From: Lactuca virosa
Taxonomy: Eukaryota > Streptophyta > Magnoliopsida > Asterales > Asteraceae
DNA length: 64,000 nucleotides
Assembly: GCA_928212115.1 (NCBI GenBank)
Contig: CAKMRJ010000001.1
Location: 365,621,038 to 365,685,037, forward strand
Reading direction: 5' to 3'
Shown: one piece after another, positions 48,935 to 60,019 of the stretch
Position numbering within the stretch: the stretch's first letter is position 1
Layout: the number at the start of each line of letters is the position of its first letter
Made by a program: the position numbers and the translations under genes
The notes under the pieces: generated by a model
The model's database searches: none
Told to the model about the DNA's origin: nothing
Seen by the model: the letters and a program-made list of their open reading frames with translations, nothing else

Positions 48935-49558
48935 CAAGTATATGCTTTGTGGTGATTTGATCCAACGATGTTGGCAAGCACAAGTTTTTAAGGCCATCTG
49001 GGTGATAATCAGGATCAACAGCTTCTCATGGATCAATATAGATTCAACACAATCTAGAAAAAACAAGATGCGGGAAATTAAATCTACTGAAGCCATTAAA
49101 GAAAAATTAAGAAAGAGGGAGGGGCAGATTGATTGGCCGGAGGAAGAAGGAGAGATTTATGATTCACAAACATTCAGATTCATACACACATACATGAAAG
49201 TCCACTATCGTCCCTTCCCTTCTGATAAACTCATCGCCTCCTTTGCTTAGTTCATCAAAAGAGAATGCATCGATTTAAACTCATCCAACTCTCCTTCATC
49301 TCTTCTAAAACCTGCAACTCTATAGAAATAACTTACAACCTTAGCGGTGCCGTCAATTCAACAACCTCATCGCCATATTCTCAATCAGATTTGCACTGCA
49401 GCACAACACCACTGTGTAGATTCAAAGCTAAAGGGTTTCCCCAAGTTATTCATCTCTTATGGGTCACTAGTGGAGGACCGATGGTGAGTGGTGGCGGAAC
49501 CCATCTCGATCGTCTTCCCCAGACAAAACCAACCTCTTCAAGTGAGCAAACTCACTAA
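48935..49558 (+). other. Possible captured gene fragment inside the foldback element
   Basis: Two adjacent plus-strand ORFs of about 100 codons (48942-49250 and 49265-49558) have more balanced amino-acid composition and higher GC than their surroundings (for example REGQIDWPEEEGEIY). I do not recognise a family. It could be a host gene piece picked up by a Pack-MULE, or chance. Confidence 0.25.
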
Positions 49559-49967
49559 TGCTATTGTTCATCGTCTTCTTCACCTTCTTTACCCATCTCG
49601 ATCAATAACCATCACAACTATTTCACTATTTTAGAGTATTATGGGTTCTTTAGATTGATTGAAGAAGTTTCCGACATCAGATCAACACAGTGGATTCTCC
49701 GGTCGAAGGAGAGAAGTGGAGTGGACTGTTTTAGCGATAAAATTGGACACATACAAGAACAATAGAGGGAAATTCTTAAGGGGCTTTTGAAATTGTGGGA
49801 TTTTGTGGTCTAGGTTTATGTTGATCATTTATGACTTTGGATGAAATCTTCAAAAATCATGGAATTACATGATTATAAGATATTGTTTGTGGTTGATGAA
49901 GAGCATTGTTTAATTCTCTGTGTGTGTGAGTGTGTGTTTCCCTCAAAAGTGCAGGTTTCCTGTGTGT

Positions 49968-49969
<2 letters not shown>

Positions 49970-50032
<63 letters not shown>

Positions 50033-50041
50033 GAGAGAGAG
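49970..50041. repeat. (GA)n microsatellite
   Basis: About 70 bp of GA. It mirrors the CT tract at 48701-48720 in the opposite arm of the foldback element. Confidence 0.95.
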
Positions 50042-50268
50042 ATATGTGGGCCCAAATTAATTATTTATTTTTTTCATTTAAATTAAATAGAAAAAACATA
50101 AAAAAATATATCAGAAGGGCATTACAGTCATTTCAATTTTACGAGGGACCAAATCTACGTACAAACATGGCCAAAAGGACCACGAAGCCAAAAAAGTCGG
50201 GGTTTGGACTAAAACCCCAAAAAAATGCATACCACAGGGACCATATTTACAGTTTTGTCTTGTTGAAA

Positions 50269-52116
50269 TTGCATCGATCGGAAACCCTTGTGTCAAAAAT
50301 GAGTTGGAATGTTTTGGTCGGAAATGCATCCGATACGACCGTGTTGAGAATGCTTTGGTCAAAAATCCATGAAAACGCAAAACTACCAACGTTAAGATAT
50401 CCACTCTCGTTTTGTTTAAGCAGAAGCAAAGAAATTTCAAACATTATATTATAGTCTACGTAACTCTAGCGATGATCAAACCTAGATAATCTTTATTCAT
50501 TGTCCCCGCTATATGCGATGTGTGAAAAGTGTGTTGATCCTTACGACGACATTTATTTGTCGAAAGCATTGTGGGAAAAGTTTCCTAGGACTACTTTTCC
50601 GTCAAAATCAGTTTTTTCGGAATAGTGTCGCTAAAGCTATTTCCTATGTATTTTCGATGAATATGGCCGCTGCAAATTCTCCCATTTTTCCAATAGTGTT
50701 CATGGTCTCATGCTTATTTCACAAAGGAGCAACATACTATGACATCTGTCCCAACTCTTACATTACTACATTAGGCATCAAAATGGAAAGGACAAGTGTC
50801 TCACATGTATTTGAGTGTTACAATGTCTTATATATACAAATGATTTGCATCAACTTCAAAAAGTTTATGAGCCACAAACACTAGAAATGTGTTGTAAAGG
50901 AATATGAAGTTCAATAGCTGTTAAATTCTTCCACGAAAAAAAAAAAAAAAAAAAACTCTTTAAATTCTTAATTTAATGTTTCATTAAATATTACAGAATT
51001 CAAAATGTAACTTTTTTATAAAGTTTTATAAATTATAGAATAATACGAAAACTTAGTTAAAGAAAAACTCAAATCCACGTGTCACGAAGTAACAGTGGCC
51101 CTTGTAATTGCCACATGCATTGTTTGACATTACATCCTTTGAGTTGTGTCGAGACCCTCGGTAATGCCTCTGAGACTGATCATAACTACTTTTTATAATA
51201 GTTTTAAATGCACTGAACAGTCAAACCCTCCATCATATATATCCTTTACAGTGTAATTGAATATTCTAATATCAAGTAAACAATCAAAATATATATGAAT
51301 TATTGTTAAAGGCATGTTTGAATCTATGTCCATAGAAATGACATGATGATTTTCACTCATCATAAATAATTATACTACACATTTACTTCCTAACCTATTT
51401 GGTTTCGTTCCTCTCTCTAGTCTCTACCAAGTGGCGTATCATGTATTATATGAATCCTTCCATTGCATGGAGCGGTTTCACCGTGGCTCCTCTTATCATT
51501 TTTTTTTTGTTCACGCGCGCTTTTAAATTTGTATATAATATGTTCGCATATATAATTGTAAAAATATTAATATACATTTCGCAATACATAAAAAATTAAA
51601 TTTATAAATATGCAAATAGGACGATTTTATCACATATTTGATGAATATGCCAAAGATGTGTGTACAGTTGTACTGTTTTTTACATTTATGGTATTTTTCG
51701 AATTAAATATTCTGAAACATAGATAGATACATTGATTTTACTGCATGCCATAATCTGTCGACGCGCGTTAAGCTTTATTTTGTCGCTATACAATAATATT
51801 TTAACTAAATAATTAGAAGAAAACTATTAAATTTAGTAAATAATACTCCATTAACATATCTATATTGCATAAGCAAGAGTTGCAATTTATTAAATAGATT
51901 ACTCAAAACACTTGACATATAAATAATCCATGTAAAATATGGTATAAAAGTGGACATTAATAAATAATGAGGAACCTAAACCCCGACACATTAAATAAGA
52001 AATTTAAATAAATAAAAAACTGCATAACAAGCTTCCAAACGTAAAGACACAAGAGAAATTAAACCACTGAATACTAATCATGCAATTAAACTGAAAACAC
52101 ATAAATGCTATATATC
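50269..52116. other. Intergenic region downstream of PDF1
   Basis: Contains a homopolymer A run (about 50936-50956) and AT-rich DNA. The 123-codon ORF at 50513-50884 has no recognisable domain. No promoter or RNA gene recognised. Confidence 0.5.
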
Positions 52117-53347
52117 TTAGTTTCTAAGCTTCATATGACCCTCGTTCGCCAGCTTGAACACCCGAGCCTGAGCTGCGGCAGCCTTGTTGGATCCGACAGC
52201 AGCCACGAAACTGTCTTTGACATGGCTGGTTGTGTACGGGAAGTTCTTGTTGACCATGGAGTTTAGTAGGGAAGCCGTTCCTTCCCTGTAAAGTGCACCA
52301 ATGCCATCTGTTCGGGTGTTTGACAGTGCTTGCACCAAGTTGAGATGTGCTCCGGTTCCGGGAAGAGTAGTAACGCCGAAGGCTGTGCCTACCGTCGTTC
52401 CCCACCACCCAAACAGACCCCAGATGACCCCTGGGTGGTTCCTCCAGAAACTGCAGTTACAGAGAAAAGTTAAACATGTGCATGCTTTGTTTTTTTTTTT
52501 TTTTTTCTCTTCAAGAAAAATTTGTGAAAACGTATGCATGTTAGTCAAATCAAAGTGGAAGTAGTCACTTACTCGCATGTACCACCAATGGGGGGTGAAT
52601 TCGGGTCAAATGGAGGTGATGGATATGGCAAACCAGGAGTGGTGGGTGGAAGTACCGTTGGGGGCGTTCCGCTGCCACCACTACCACCAGGACCACCGCT
52701 GCCGCCATTACCACCATTACCACCATTACCACCGTTGCCACCACTACCACCACCACTGGGTGGTGGGCTGTAGTGATATGTTGGAGTAGCTGGAGAAGGG
52801 TTGTGATGGGGAGGCGAAGGGTCGACATGCTTTGGTGGTGAGTGATGAGGTGTAGGGTTTCCGCAGTTCTTGGGAGGGGTTCCTCCATGTCCATGGTGGC
52901 CACCACCACTACCACTACCGTGAGACGGTGTATGATGAGCCGGTGGTGTGCTTCCTCCTGAGCCATGAGTAGGAGGTGGACTATTAGAGTAACCTGCAAA
53001 ACAACAATCAATTTCGAATTGAAGTGTTAGATGAATAAAACTCTTACGCATATATATTATTGTACGTATAGATATGGTGGTGTACGTAGGTATGTACCTA
53101 TGGGTGGAGAAGGGTCGACAATGGGAGGAGTGGGGACAACTGGTGGAGAAGGGTCGACAATGGGAGGACTGGGGATCACAACTGGTGGAGATCCAACAAC
53201 ACCAGGGTATGGAGGGAAATAGAAAAAGTTCTTTTCATCTTGAAAGGTTGCAGAAAAGGCAGGAAAAACCAAGTTCTGGGAAAGCAAAGCTGCAACAAGA
53301 CCCCAAACAAGCAAACAAGTGCTTTGGGTTCCTCTTGGTCTCTTCAT
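52117..53347 (-). CDS. PDF1: Protodermal factor 1 (proline-rich epidermal cell-wall protein)
   Basis: Three exons on the minus strand: 53347-53098, 52993-52573 and 52450-52117 (334 residues). Introns 53097-52994 (GTACAT...TTGCAG) and 52572-52451 (GTAAGT...CTGCAG) keep the frame and add up exactly. The product has a signal peptide (residues 1 to about 32), a PSPPIVDPSPP-type proline-rich stretch and a second Pro/Gly/His-rich region with GGNGGNGG repeats. A conserved C-terminal domain follows, with GTCDFWRNHPGVIWG, LNLVQALSNTRTDG, ALYREGTASLLNSMV and QARVFKLANEG. That domain identifies the PDF1 family, secreted proteins expressed in shoot epidermis (L1 layer). No damage is seen, so it looks functional. 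The promoter carries an L1 box. Confidence 0.93.
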
Positions 53348-53394
53348 GATTCTTGAAAGAGAGAGATAGTACTGAGGTAAATAGGTTTTTCATT

Positions 53395-53406
53395 GATATA
53401 TATAAA
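53395..53406 (-). promoter_or_regulatory. TATA box of PDF1
   Basis: Minus strand TTTTATATATATC, about 50 bp before the ATG and about 50 bp downstream of the L1 box. Confidence 0.6.
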
Positions 53407-53454
53407 AGATGGAGTTATGGATGGGTGAGAATAGGTAGGTGATGTTTTGCAGTA

Positions 53455-53462
53455 TGCATTTA
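53455..53462 (-). promoter_or_regulatory. L1 box upstream of PDF1
   Basis: Minus strand TAAATGCA, an exact match to the L1-box consensus TAAATGYA bound by HD-ZIP IV factors such as ATML1/PDF2. It lies about 110 bp before the start codon. PDF1 genes are known to depend on this box. Confidence 0.75.
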
Positions 53463-55065
53463 AGACCACATTCATTGCTCCCCATTTTCTTCCTGTAATT
53501 CAACTAATGCTTTTTCCCTCTCTCTCGATCACAACAAATTCTTTCACTTACCGGTGGGTGATTCTTCTCACTTGTAAGGTTTCTTTTACATATTACATCC
53601 ACATTATGTATATATCTAATTAGATTGTTTTAATATACATCAACATTATGTATTATAAGCTCGTTTAATATAAAATTTTAATCGTTTAAAAGCTATTTGT
53701 TAATGGAATTTTTAGTCGACTAATATCAATATCGATTAATAAATATTTATTTTACAGGGCCGGTCCTGAAGAATTAAATATCCTCAAAGGTCCATGATGA
53801 GCCAGAAAAAACGGCTCTTATCGTTATTACAAGTGCATTGTGCACCTGCCAACTTCCCCCCCCCCCCCCCCAACGCCCCTACGATATTCAACGCGATATA
53901 GAGATTGGGAGTTGATCGTTTATTTTGATTTTTCAAATCAAAATCAAGCACACATATTGGAGAAGGGTATCCGATTGCATGACAATTATTTGACACGTAC
54001 TAAGGGTTAAATAACGGTGACTAATTAATTTTGTATGTTGTCACGTCCTCGTATGGGGTAAACATTTGTTTCTTAGTATTTGAATCGTATCGAAATTAAA
54101 GTACTTTTTAACTCTCGATTTTTGTTGTTTGCAATATATATTTGGGAACTATTGCAATATGTATATATGTATTTATTATTGCATAAATGGAAATGCTACG
54201 GATACACTTTATGTGGTAGAAGTGTTGAGATCCATTTGTGTATATATCATCACATATTTAGGTATATTGGTGGAGGAATGATGGGCCATATTATACTATA
54301 CATTTATCATCAAGACTAAAGAGCGTAGTAGTTAATTACCCAATATGTGTGTAAGAGTGATCGAAGAGGAGATATAGCAATGAACATTTAATTCGACTAT
54401 TACACCAAAAGAAGAAATAGTTTGTACATCATCATTGATAACGAGAAGAGGAGAGTGGCACACAATCAATCGAAGAAGAGGGATCAAAGAGGATAAGAAG
54501 GCTTGTGCACATTGTAGGCTGACTCGATCGGGCGTAAAGTAAAGCGACGTCGTTGTTGTTAAGGAGAGAAGAAGCATGATTATTTGGTATAAGAGCAATC
54601 CAAGTCCGAAGATGTGCACCAACAAAGAAAATATGAAGTACAAAAGATAAGTGTTGATCGGATAAGCTTCAACCATTAGTATGTTAATGAGTATCGAGTC
54701 ACTTAAGGAGGATGATGGGTATTTTGTGTTCTCTTTATTTTATATAGAGCACTACAGATAAAACAATATTTAGTGGCAAATAAAAAGTTTCATAAAATAA
54801 CAAAAAAAGTGTTACTAGGTAATTAGCAGCATTAAAAGTGTTGCCACTAAAACATTTTAATTAGTGGTACTTTTTGGTTTTATCGCTGCAATATTTTTGG
54901 GTTTTAACAGCATATTTTTTATGCTACTATAGATTTTTTGGGTTTTATTGATTATTTTTTGTGCAACTAGATACTTGCTAAAAATAAATGTATTTTCCAT
55001 TCTTTTAGTTTATTTAACAGGAATATAAAATAATGAAAAAGACAGTAACAATAATAATGGAAAAC

Positions 55066-55124
<59 letters not shown>

Positions 55125-55305
55125 AAAATCAATTTGTCTAACAACAATATTTTCAATATTTAAAACATAAATATTATATTCAAAATTATTTAATAACTCT
55201 AAATATTGTACTAGTATCACTCAAAACATAAAACTAACAAACTAAGTAGTTGTTGAGGGAAGAATTATGAAACTTAATTCCAGATGAACTTTATATAATT
55301 ACTCA
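53463..55305. other. Intergenic region between PDF1 and the Helitron
   Basis: Contains a 16-bp C homopolymer (53856-53871) and a (TA)n microsatellite (about 55067-55118). No convincing ORF. Confidence 0.5.
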
Positions 55306-55314
55306 CTAGGTTAC

Positions 55315-55334
55315 AACCCGTGGAAACCACGGGT
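55315..55334 (-). other. Helitron 3' terminal hairpin
   Basis: Perfect AACCCGTGG / CCACGGGTT stem with a short TT loop, just upstream of the terminal CTAG on the minus strand. Confidence 0.8.
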
Positions 55335-55542
55335 TAAAAATTTAGAAAAAAAATTATATTATTAATAAGAGTTAAGTTTGTTTAGCATTTGTTGTATTGA
55401 TTATTTAAAATTTAAAATTAATATTAATATAAATTTGTATAAAAGTTTATAAATTTGAATATATGTTAAAGAGAAACACAATTAATCCATGCAAAAGTAA
55501 ATATGAAGATAACTAAAATGCATCTTTCAATATATAAATGTT

Positions 55543-57639
55543 TTATGAAGTGTGAGGGCAAATCATTATTTTTTTATTTGAGTGAGCAATCAAGAAACAC
55601 CATGTGGTATCTATTAAAGCCTGAAATTAATATAGTTATGGTTAAAAGCACATTAATATAAAGAAAATCCAAAAAATAACAGCAATTAATATTACAAATA
55701 TTATAATTATGTTATACCTGTTTGATTTTCTCTATAAGATCACGTGCGCGTTTTTTGACGAGTCTATAAGCATCTCTATCAAAGAGAGTTAGAGTGATTG
55801 TTCCAGAATCATCTTGCACACGAATAGTTATTTTATACCTATAAAACATTCCCTCATAAATAAATATTAAATATGTTTAATGTTTAATAATGTATTTAAG
55901 TTGTCCATTTGATATTTTCTTAAATGTAAAAAACCTTGGAACAGAAGAGATCTTCTTATTTATACACTTATCACCATAACATTTTACAACCATACTTGCA
56001 TCACCACTATCTGGACCGCTGAACACATCTCTTGTTTCAACTTTCTTTCCACAGTTTGTACACGCATGATAATACCAATCAATATCTTGGCGAATACCAT
56101 AAATGGTCCCAACAATGATATATTGGCCGACCTAAAAAAATAAAAAATATCAAAAGGATCATAAAAAACAATACAATTAGATTATCTGTCAAATAGAAAA
56201 CAATATCACATCAAGAGAGCTAAAATATTCATATACCTCTTGTGGTTCTATCAAATCGACAACATTTTTAATTTTGTAATTATTCAAAAAGTCATCATAT
56301 TCCGAATATGATTGAGAGCTATCAACAGTCAAAGAAGAAGAAGGGTTTTGAAGTCCTCGTAATCCAACCAAACTGTTTTTAATTTAGGAGATTAAAAATA
56401 AAATTAGTAAAATTATTAAAAAGAAACAAAAAATGATGAATTATTAAAATAGTTTGTTACCTATCTGTGAAGGTAACAATATCGGGAAGATTAGCATTTA
56501 TGAACATCCGTGTTTGTTCAAAATAACTGTTAACGGAAGGTGTTCCTGATGAAACAAAATAAAATAGTCAAAAGAATGAGTAATATAAAAGACTAAAATA
56601 AGGTTGCTTTGTATAAAAAATGTACCGTTATAGACATTAAGTTTTGCAAACTGCAAAAGGACAATCACACGACCAACTTGTTTATGAGCTTCAATATAAG
56701 AAATCAACTGGTATGCATTATCTCCAAACAATGTCATGTTAACCTGCAAACCTCTGCAAAAATAATAATGGTTAAATGAATATATAATACTAAAATAACA
56801 CATGCTAGTTGTAAAGTAATGAATATAATATAAGATATAATATAAGAAAAGTTTTGGTTACTCTAAGTTTCTGATTTGTAAAGGTAGCCTATGTAGAGAT
56901 TTGCTGACATCACGGGAATCAAGCTTTCCTAATGAAACACCTTCACCAATAATATCTACAAAATGATAATACAATATGTCAAAACGATGTAAAATTAAAG
57001 AATTAAATATAATATACAATCAAGAAGGGGAAAAAATTACCAATTGAGTCATTAGAGGTAGCTGTTGCAGAGATTATTGTTTCAAAAGAAACACAAGAAA
57101 AGCCATATGTTGTTTTGGATTGAAAGTGTAGACACTCATTCACAGTTGTTCTTCCGTGCAAATTTAACTTGGAGGTTACATCACTTATTTTAAAGTGCAT
57201 CTGTTAGGAGCGATAGTGGGGGATCGGATGTAAACAGCTTGATCTTCTTTCAGTTTGGACTCAAACATTTGAAAATCTCTTGGATACACACTTGCTCGGA
57301 TTTTTGTACACTATTCACATAGGGTAAGAATATTATATAATGTTAAAAAGTGATATTTTAATAAATATAAATTGGTCAACATTGAAGATGTTATTCGACC
57401 ACGAAAGATTTTGAATAATATTATTGGAATGATAAAATAAACAAAAAAATGATTTTGAATAATGCTATTGGAATAGTAGATTTTACCATTTCATCCATGA
57501 GTATCATCTCAATTGATTTGACAATAGTGGGGTTGCCATCTGAAAGTGATCTCCACAGCCGGATGATAGACACTTTTAGTGTGTAATCATCCTTCATATT
57601 GTCCAAGTCTTTAATCAAAGTGATGTTTCTATCTGCCAT
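55543..57639 (-). pseudogene. RPA70-like OB-fold protein with one frameshift
   Basis: Nine exons on the minus strand: 57639-57487, 57310-57041, 56955-56862, 56753-56626, 56545-56461, 56372-56237, 56131-55935, 55838-55718 and 55620-55543. All have GT/AG junctions and compatible phases. The N-terminal OB-fold (DUF223-like) starts MADRNITLIKDL and has KVSIIRLWR and SIEMILMDEM. The middle has VNMTLFGDNAY. The C-terminal RPA domain has the four-cysteine zinc site HACTNCGKKVE...VVKCYGDKCINK and ITLTLFDRDAYRLV. One base is missing near 57205 in exon 2, so the frame breaks between ...SPTIAPN and KISDVTSKLN. Without this break about 420 residues would be encoded. Single-strand DNA-binding protein family; plant Helitrons are known to carry RPA genes. 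The last exon is the least certain; alternatively the frame ends at 55712. Confidence 0.8.
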
Positions 57640-57731
57640 TGTCACTATAACAGAAAAGTACACACATAAATTATAAACATAAATAAAATTACCATTATGT
57701 CCATGGAGTACTAATAATATAAGAACAAACT

Positions 57732-58355
57732 CAATAATGCAATATGGTTATATTCAAACATTCTTACAAAGAAAACAAAAACTGAAAGAAACATGCTAAC
57801 AGAAACTATATACCCCTGTACATCATTCATAATTAAAAATAATAATGATAAGTGAAACAAAGAAGGGGTAAAATCGGTAATTATAAGTGAAACAAAGAAG
57901 TGAAACAAAGAAGGGGTAAAACCGGTAATTTACATTTGCAGAATAATGCAATATGGTTATATTCAAACATTCTTACAAAGAAAACAAAAACTGAAAGAAA
58001 CATGCTAACAGAAACTATATACCCCTGTAATTCATTCATATTCATAATTAAAAATAATAATGATAAGTGAAACAAAGAAGGGGTAAAACCGGTAATTATA
58101 AGTGAAACAAAGAAGGGGTAAAACCGGTAATTTACATTTGTAGAATAATGCAATATGGTTATATTCAAACATTCTTACAAAGAAAACAAAAACTAAAAGA
58201 AACATGCTAACAGAAACTATATACCCATGTACATCATTCATATTCATAATTAAAAATAATAATGATAAGTGAAACAAAGAAGGGGTAAAACCGGTAATTA
58301 TAAGTGAAACGAAGAAGTGAAACAAAGAAGGGGTAAAACCGGTAATTTACATTTG
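57732..58355. repeat. Three tandem copies of a 202-213-bp unit
   Basis: Units start at about 57732, 57941 and 58143 (AATAATGCAATATGGTTATA). Each ends with one or two copies of AGTGAAACAAAGAAGGGGTA + AAACCGGTAATT. That sub-motif is also related to the Helitron 5' subterminal sequence. False ORFs run through the array. Confidence 0.93.
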
Positions 58356-58362
58356 CAGAATA

Positions 58363-58385
58363 CTGATGTTTATTAGATAGGGAGA
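58363..58385 (-). mobile_element. Second Helitron-type 5' terminus
   Basis: Minus strand TCTCCCTATCTAATAAACAT, nearly the same as the outer terminus at 59421 (TCTCCTTATCTAATAAAC), also preceded by A. It marks either a nested related Helitron or a duplicated end. Confidence 0.6.
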
Positions 58386-58949
58386 TGTTAGATGATTATA
58401 GAATTTAAGATGAAATCATAAAACTACTAACACAAAATGAATGAAAATCGTATATACTTGAATTGAAAAATAAATTTTTGTTATCTAATACGCAAATTAA
58501 AGTTGTACAGTTTTTAATTCACACACTTGAAATTATAACATTATTATCTTCGCATTGTGTAATTCTTAATATGGTTCTGTTTTTCAAATAAGTTTTTGAC
58601 CGTTCTTATTTAGGTCGTGTTTGTATGTACTTTGGGAATTAAAAAACTGTATCTCGTATTTAAAGATAAATAGCAACAGCAAAGGAGCCACACTGGCATA
58701 CACATTAAGTAGCAGAACCATATTAAGACGAATTATGATTGTCAAATAAGTTTTTGATCGTTCTTTTGATCGTTCTTATTTAGGACGGTATCTCATAGTG
58801 AAATACGAATAAGGTATCAGTTAAATTGTCACACACACGCATACACATTAAGTAGCAGAAATAATTTTCAATTATGATTAACACAGACATTGAGAAGCAG
58901 GGGCTTACATATACACAATGAGAAGCAGAATTGAGAAGCAGAAACTTAC

Positions 58950-59030
58950 CGAATGATTGAAGTCGCTGATTGAATATCCGATAACTGAAGTGTCGATGAT
59001 GCTTGATTGTTGGAAGACGATGCTGTAAAG
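58950..59030 (-). other. Possible 5' untranslated exon of the RPA-like gene
   Basis: Minus strand reads an exon-like segment ending ...CAATCATTCG followed by GTAAGTTTCTGC (donor at about 58949). An acceptor TTCTGTTATAG lies directly before the coding exon (ending at about 57645). The implied intron of about 1.3 kb contains the tandem repeats at 57732-58355. Confidence 0.35.
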
Positions 59031-59515
59031 AATGATTCATATCGTATGTTTCAAGTATATATTGAGCATAATACGGTCAAATGGACATAATAATCAAAAT
59101 TAAATGTAATCGATACGATTGATATGGATACCATAATAACATGCTCTTAATCGGGCATGTAACGAAATTGAGTTAATGTGTACAGCTGTTATGAGCAATA
59201 AAAATGAAACAAAAACATAGCGTTATATGGATTCCATATTCCATTTGATATCCATCCATATTCCATATTCCAAATTTCAAATTGCCATATTTCCATATCT
59301 AATTTCCATATGTAATGCTACGTGAAACGATTTAGGGGTAAAACTGGGATTTAACATGGGCAGAAAACTGAATTTTTGAAAGGACACGTGGACAACAGGT
59401 TTTGTTTATTAGATAAGGAGATTGTGTTGATTCAACTTACGAACAATTGTCTATCATATAAAACATGTAAAAATAACTAATAAACATAACACATAAAAAG
59501 AATAAATCACTTAGT

Positions 59516-59662
59516 CAGTGGCGGACGCAGACTGTTTTAGTAGGGGTGTCCCTCGTACTTCAAGCCGGTGCACCTAATAGAAAAAAAATATATAAATTAC
59601 ACTACGTGCGGAAAATTGAGCAGTGGCCCGGGACCCCAATGTTCCACTAAGGTCCGCCACTG
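59516..59662. mobile_element. hAT-type MITE, 147 bp
   Basis: Terminal inverted repeats CAGTGGCGGAC...GTCCGCCACTG and a perfect 8-bp target duplication CACTTAGT (59508-59515 and 59663-59670). No coding capacity; class inferred from 8-bp duplication and TIR. Confidence 0.93.
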
Positions 59663-60019
59663 CACTTAGTTAAAGTTGAAAGTAATTACCATTTGTTATT
59701 ATGACTTTAAGACGATGATCTTTGATTTTTAAAGGAGAGTTATAAGGAACATATAAAACTTTAGGAACCAAACATTTTTCATATCAAGTCAATCTTTGTT
59801 GGGAATACATGATATCATAATGTAGTTCTTATTGAAGCAATGCATTATCAGGTCCATATTAATGAGTAAACACTTATATAACATATATAAACCAATATTT
59901 GGAAAAAAATTGTGACTAGACAATAATTATAAGAATCATTTTTATGTGTTACAGTGTTAATAAAACAACTTTAAAGACATAAACATATGAACACTATAAA
60001 TGTTTTATTATATGTAAAA

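Larger units (their letters stand above)
48462..50259. mobile_element. Foldback DNA transposon, probably MULE-type, non-autonomous
   Basis: Long terminal inverted repeats: left GACAAAATTGCAAAAATGG..., right complement GACAAAACTGTAAATATGG..., about 180-200 bp per arm, including GGTCCCTGTGGTAT and GGGGTTTTAGTC. A 9-bp duplication flanks it, TTTTTGAAA (48453-48461) and TTGTTGAAA (50260-50268), 8 of 9 match. The interior has CT/GA microsatellites at both inner ends (48701-48720 and 49970-50041). Between them, about 48740-49900 is a possibly captured gene-like segment (next entry). No transposase seen. Confidence 0.75.
55306..59421 (-). mobile_element. Helitron carrying an RPA-like gene
   Basis: Minus-strand 5' end TCTCCTTATCTAATAAAC (from 59421), preceded by A. 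The 3' end has hairpin AACCCGTGG-TT-CCACGGGTT, seven-base spacer and CTAG (55309-55306), followed by T. These are the hallmarks of Helitrons (5' TC, 3' hairpin plus CTRR, insertion between A and T, no target duplication). 4116 bp. No Rep/helicase found, so non-autonomous. The only gene inside is RPA-like and in the same orientation. A second, related 5' end lies at 58385, and that alternative boundary gives 3080 bp. Confidence 0.75.

Noticed and set aside
49930..50454. 174-codon ORF beginning near the GA microsatellite
   Set aside because: It starts in (RE)n from the microsatellite and runs through the inverted repeat arm of the foldback element.
52577..53349. Plus-strand His/Tyr- or Gly-rich ORFs over the PDF1 locus
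   Set aside because: Antisense shadows of the proline/glycine-rich PDF1 exons.
54722..54930. Possible CACTA-type transposon end (GCACTACAG...)
   Set aside because: No matching inverted terminus or 3-bp target duplication was found.
57041..57310. A tiny intron instead of a frameshift in RPA exon 2
   Set aside because: A 35-nt GT...AG stretch would repair the frame, but it is shorter than plant introns and would remove residues that fit the family, so a one-base loss is more likely.
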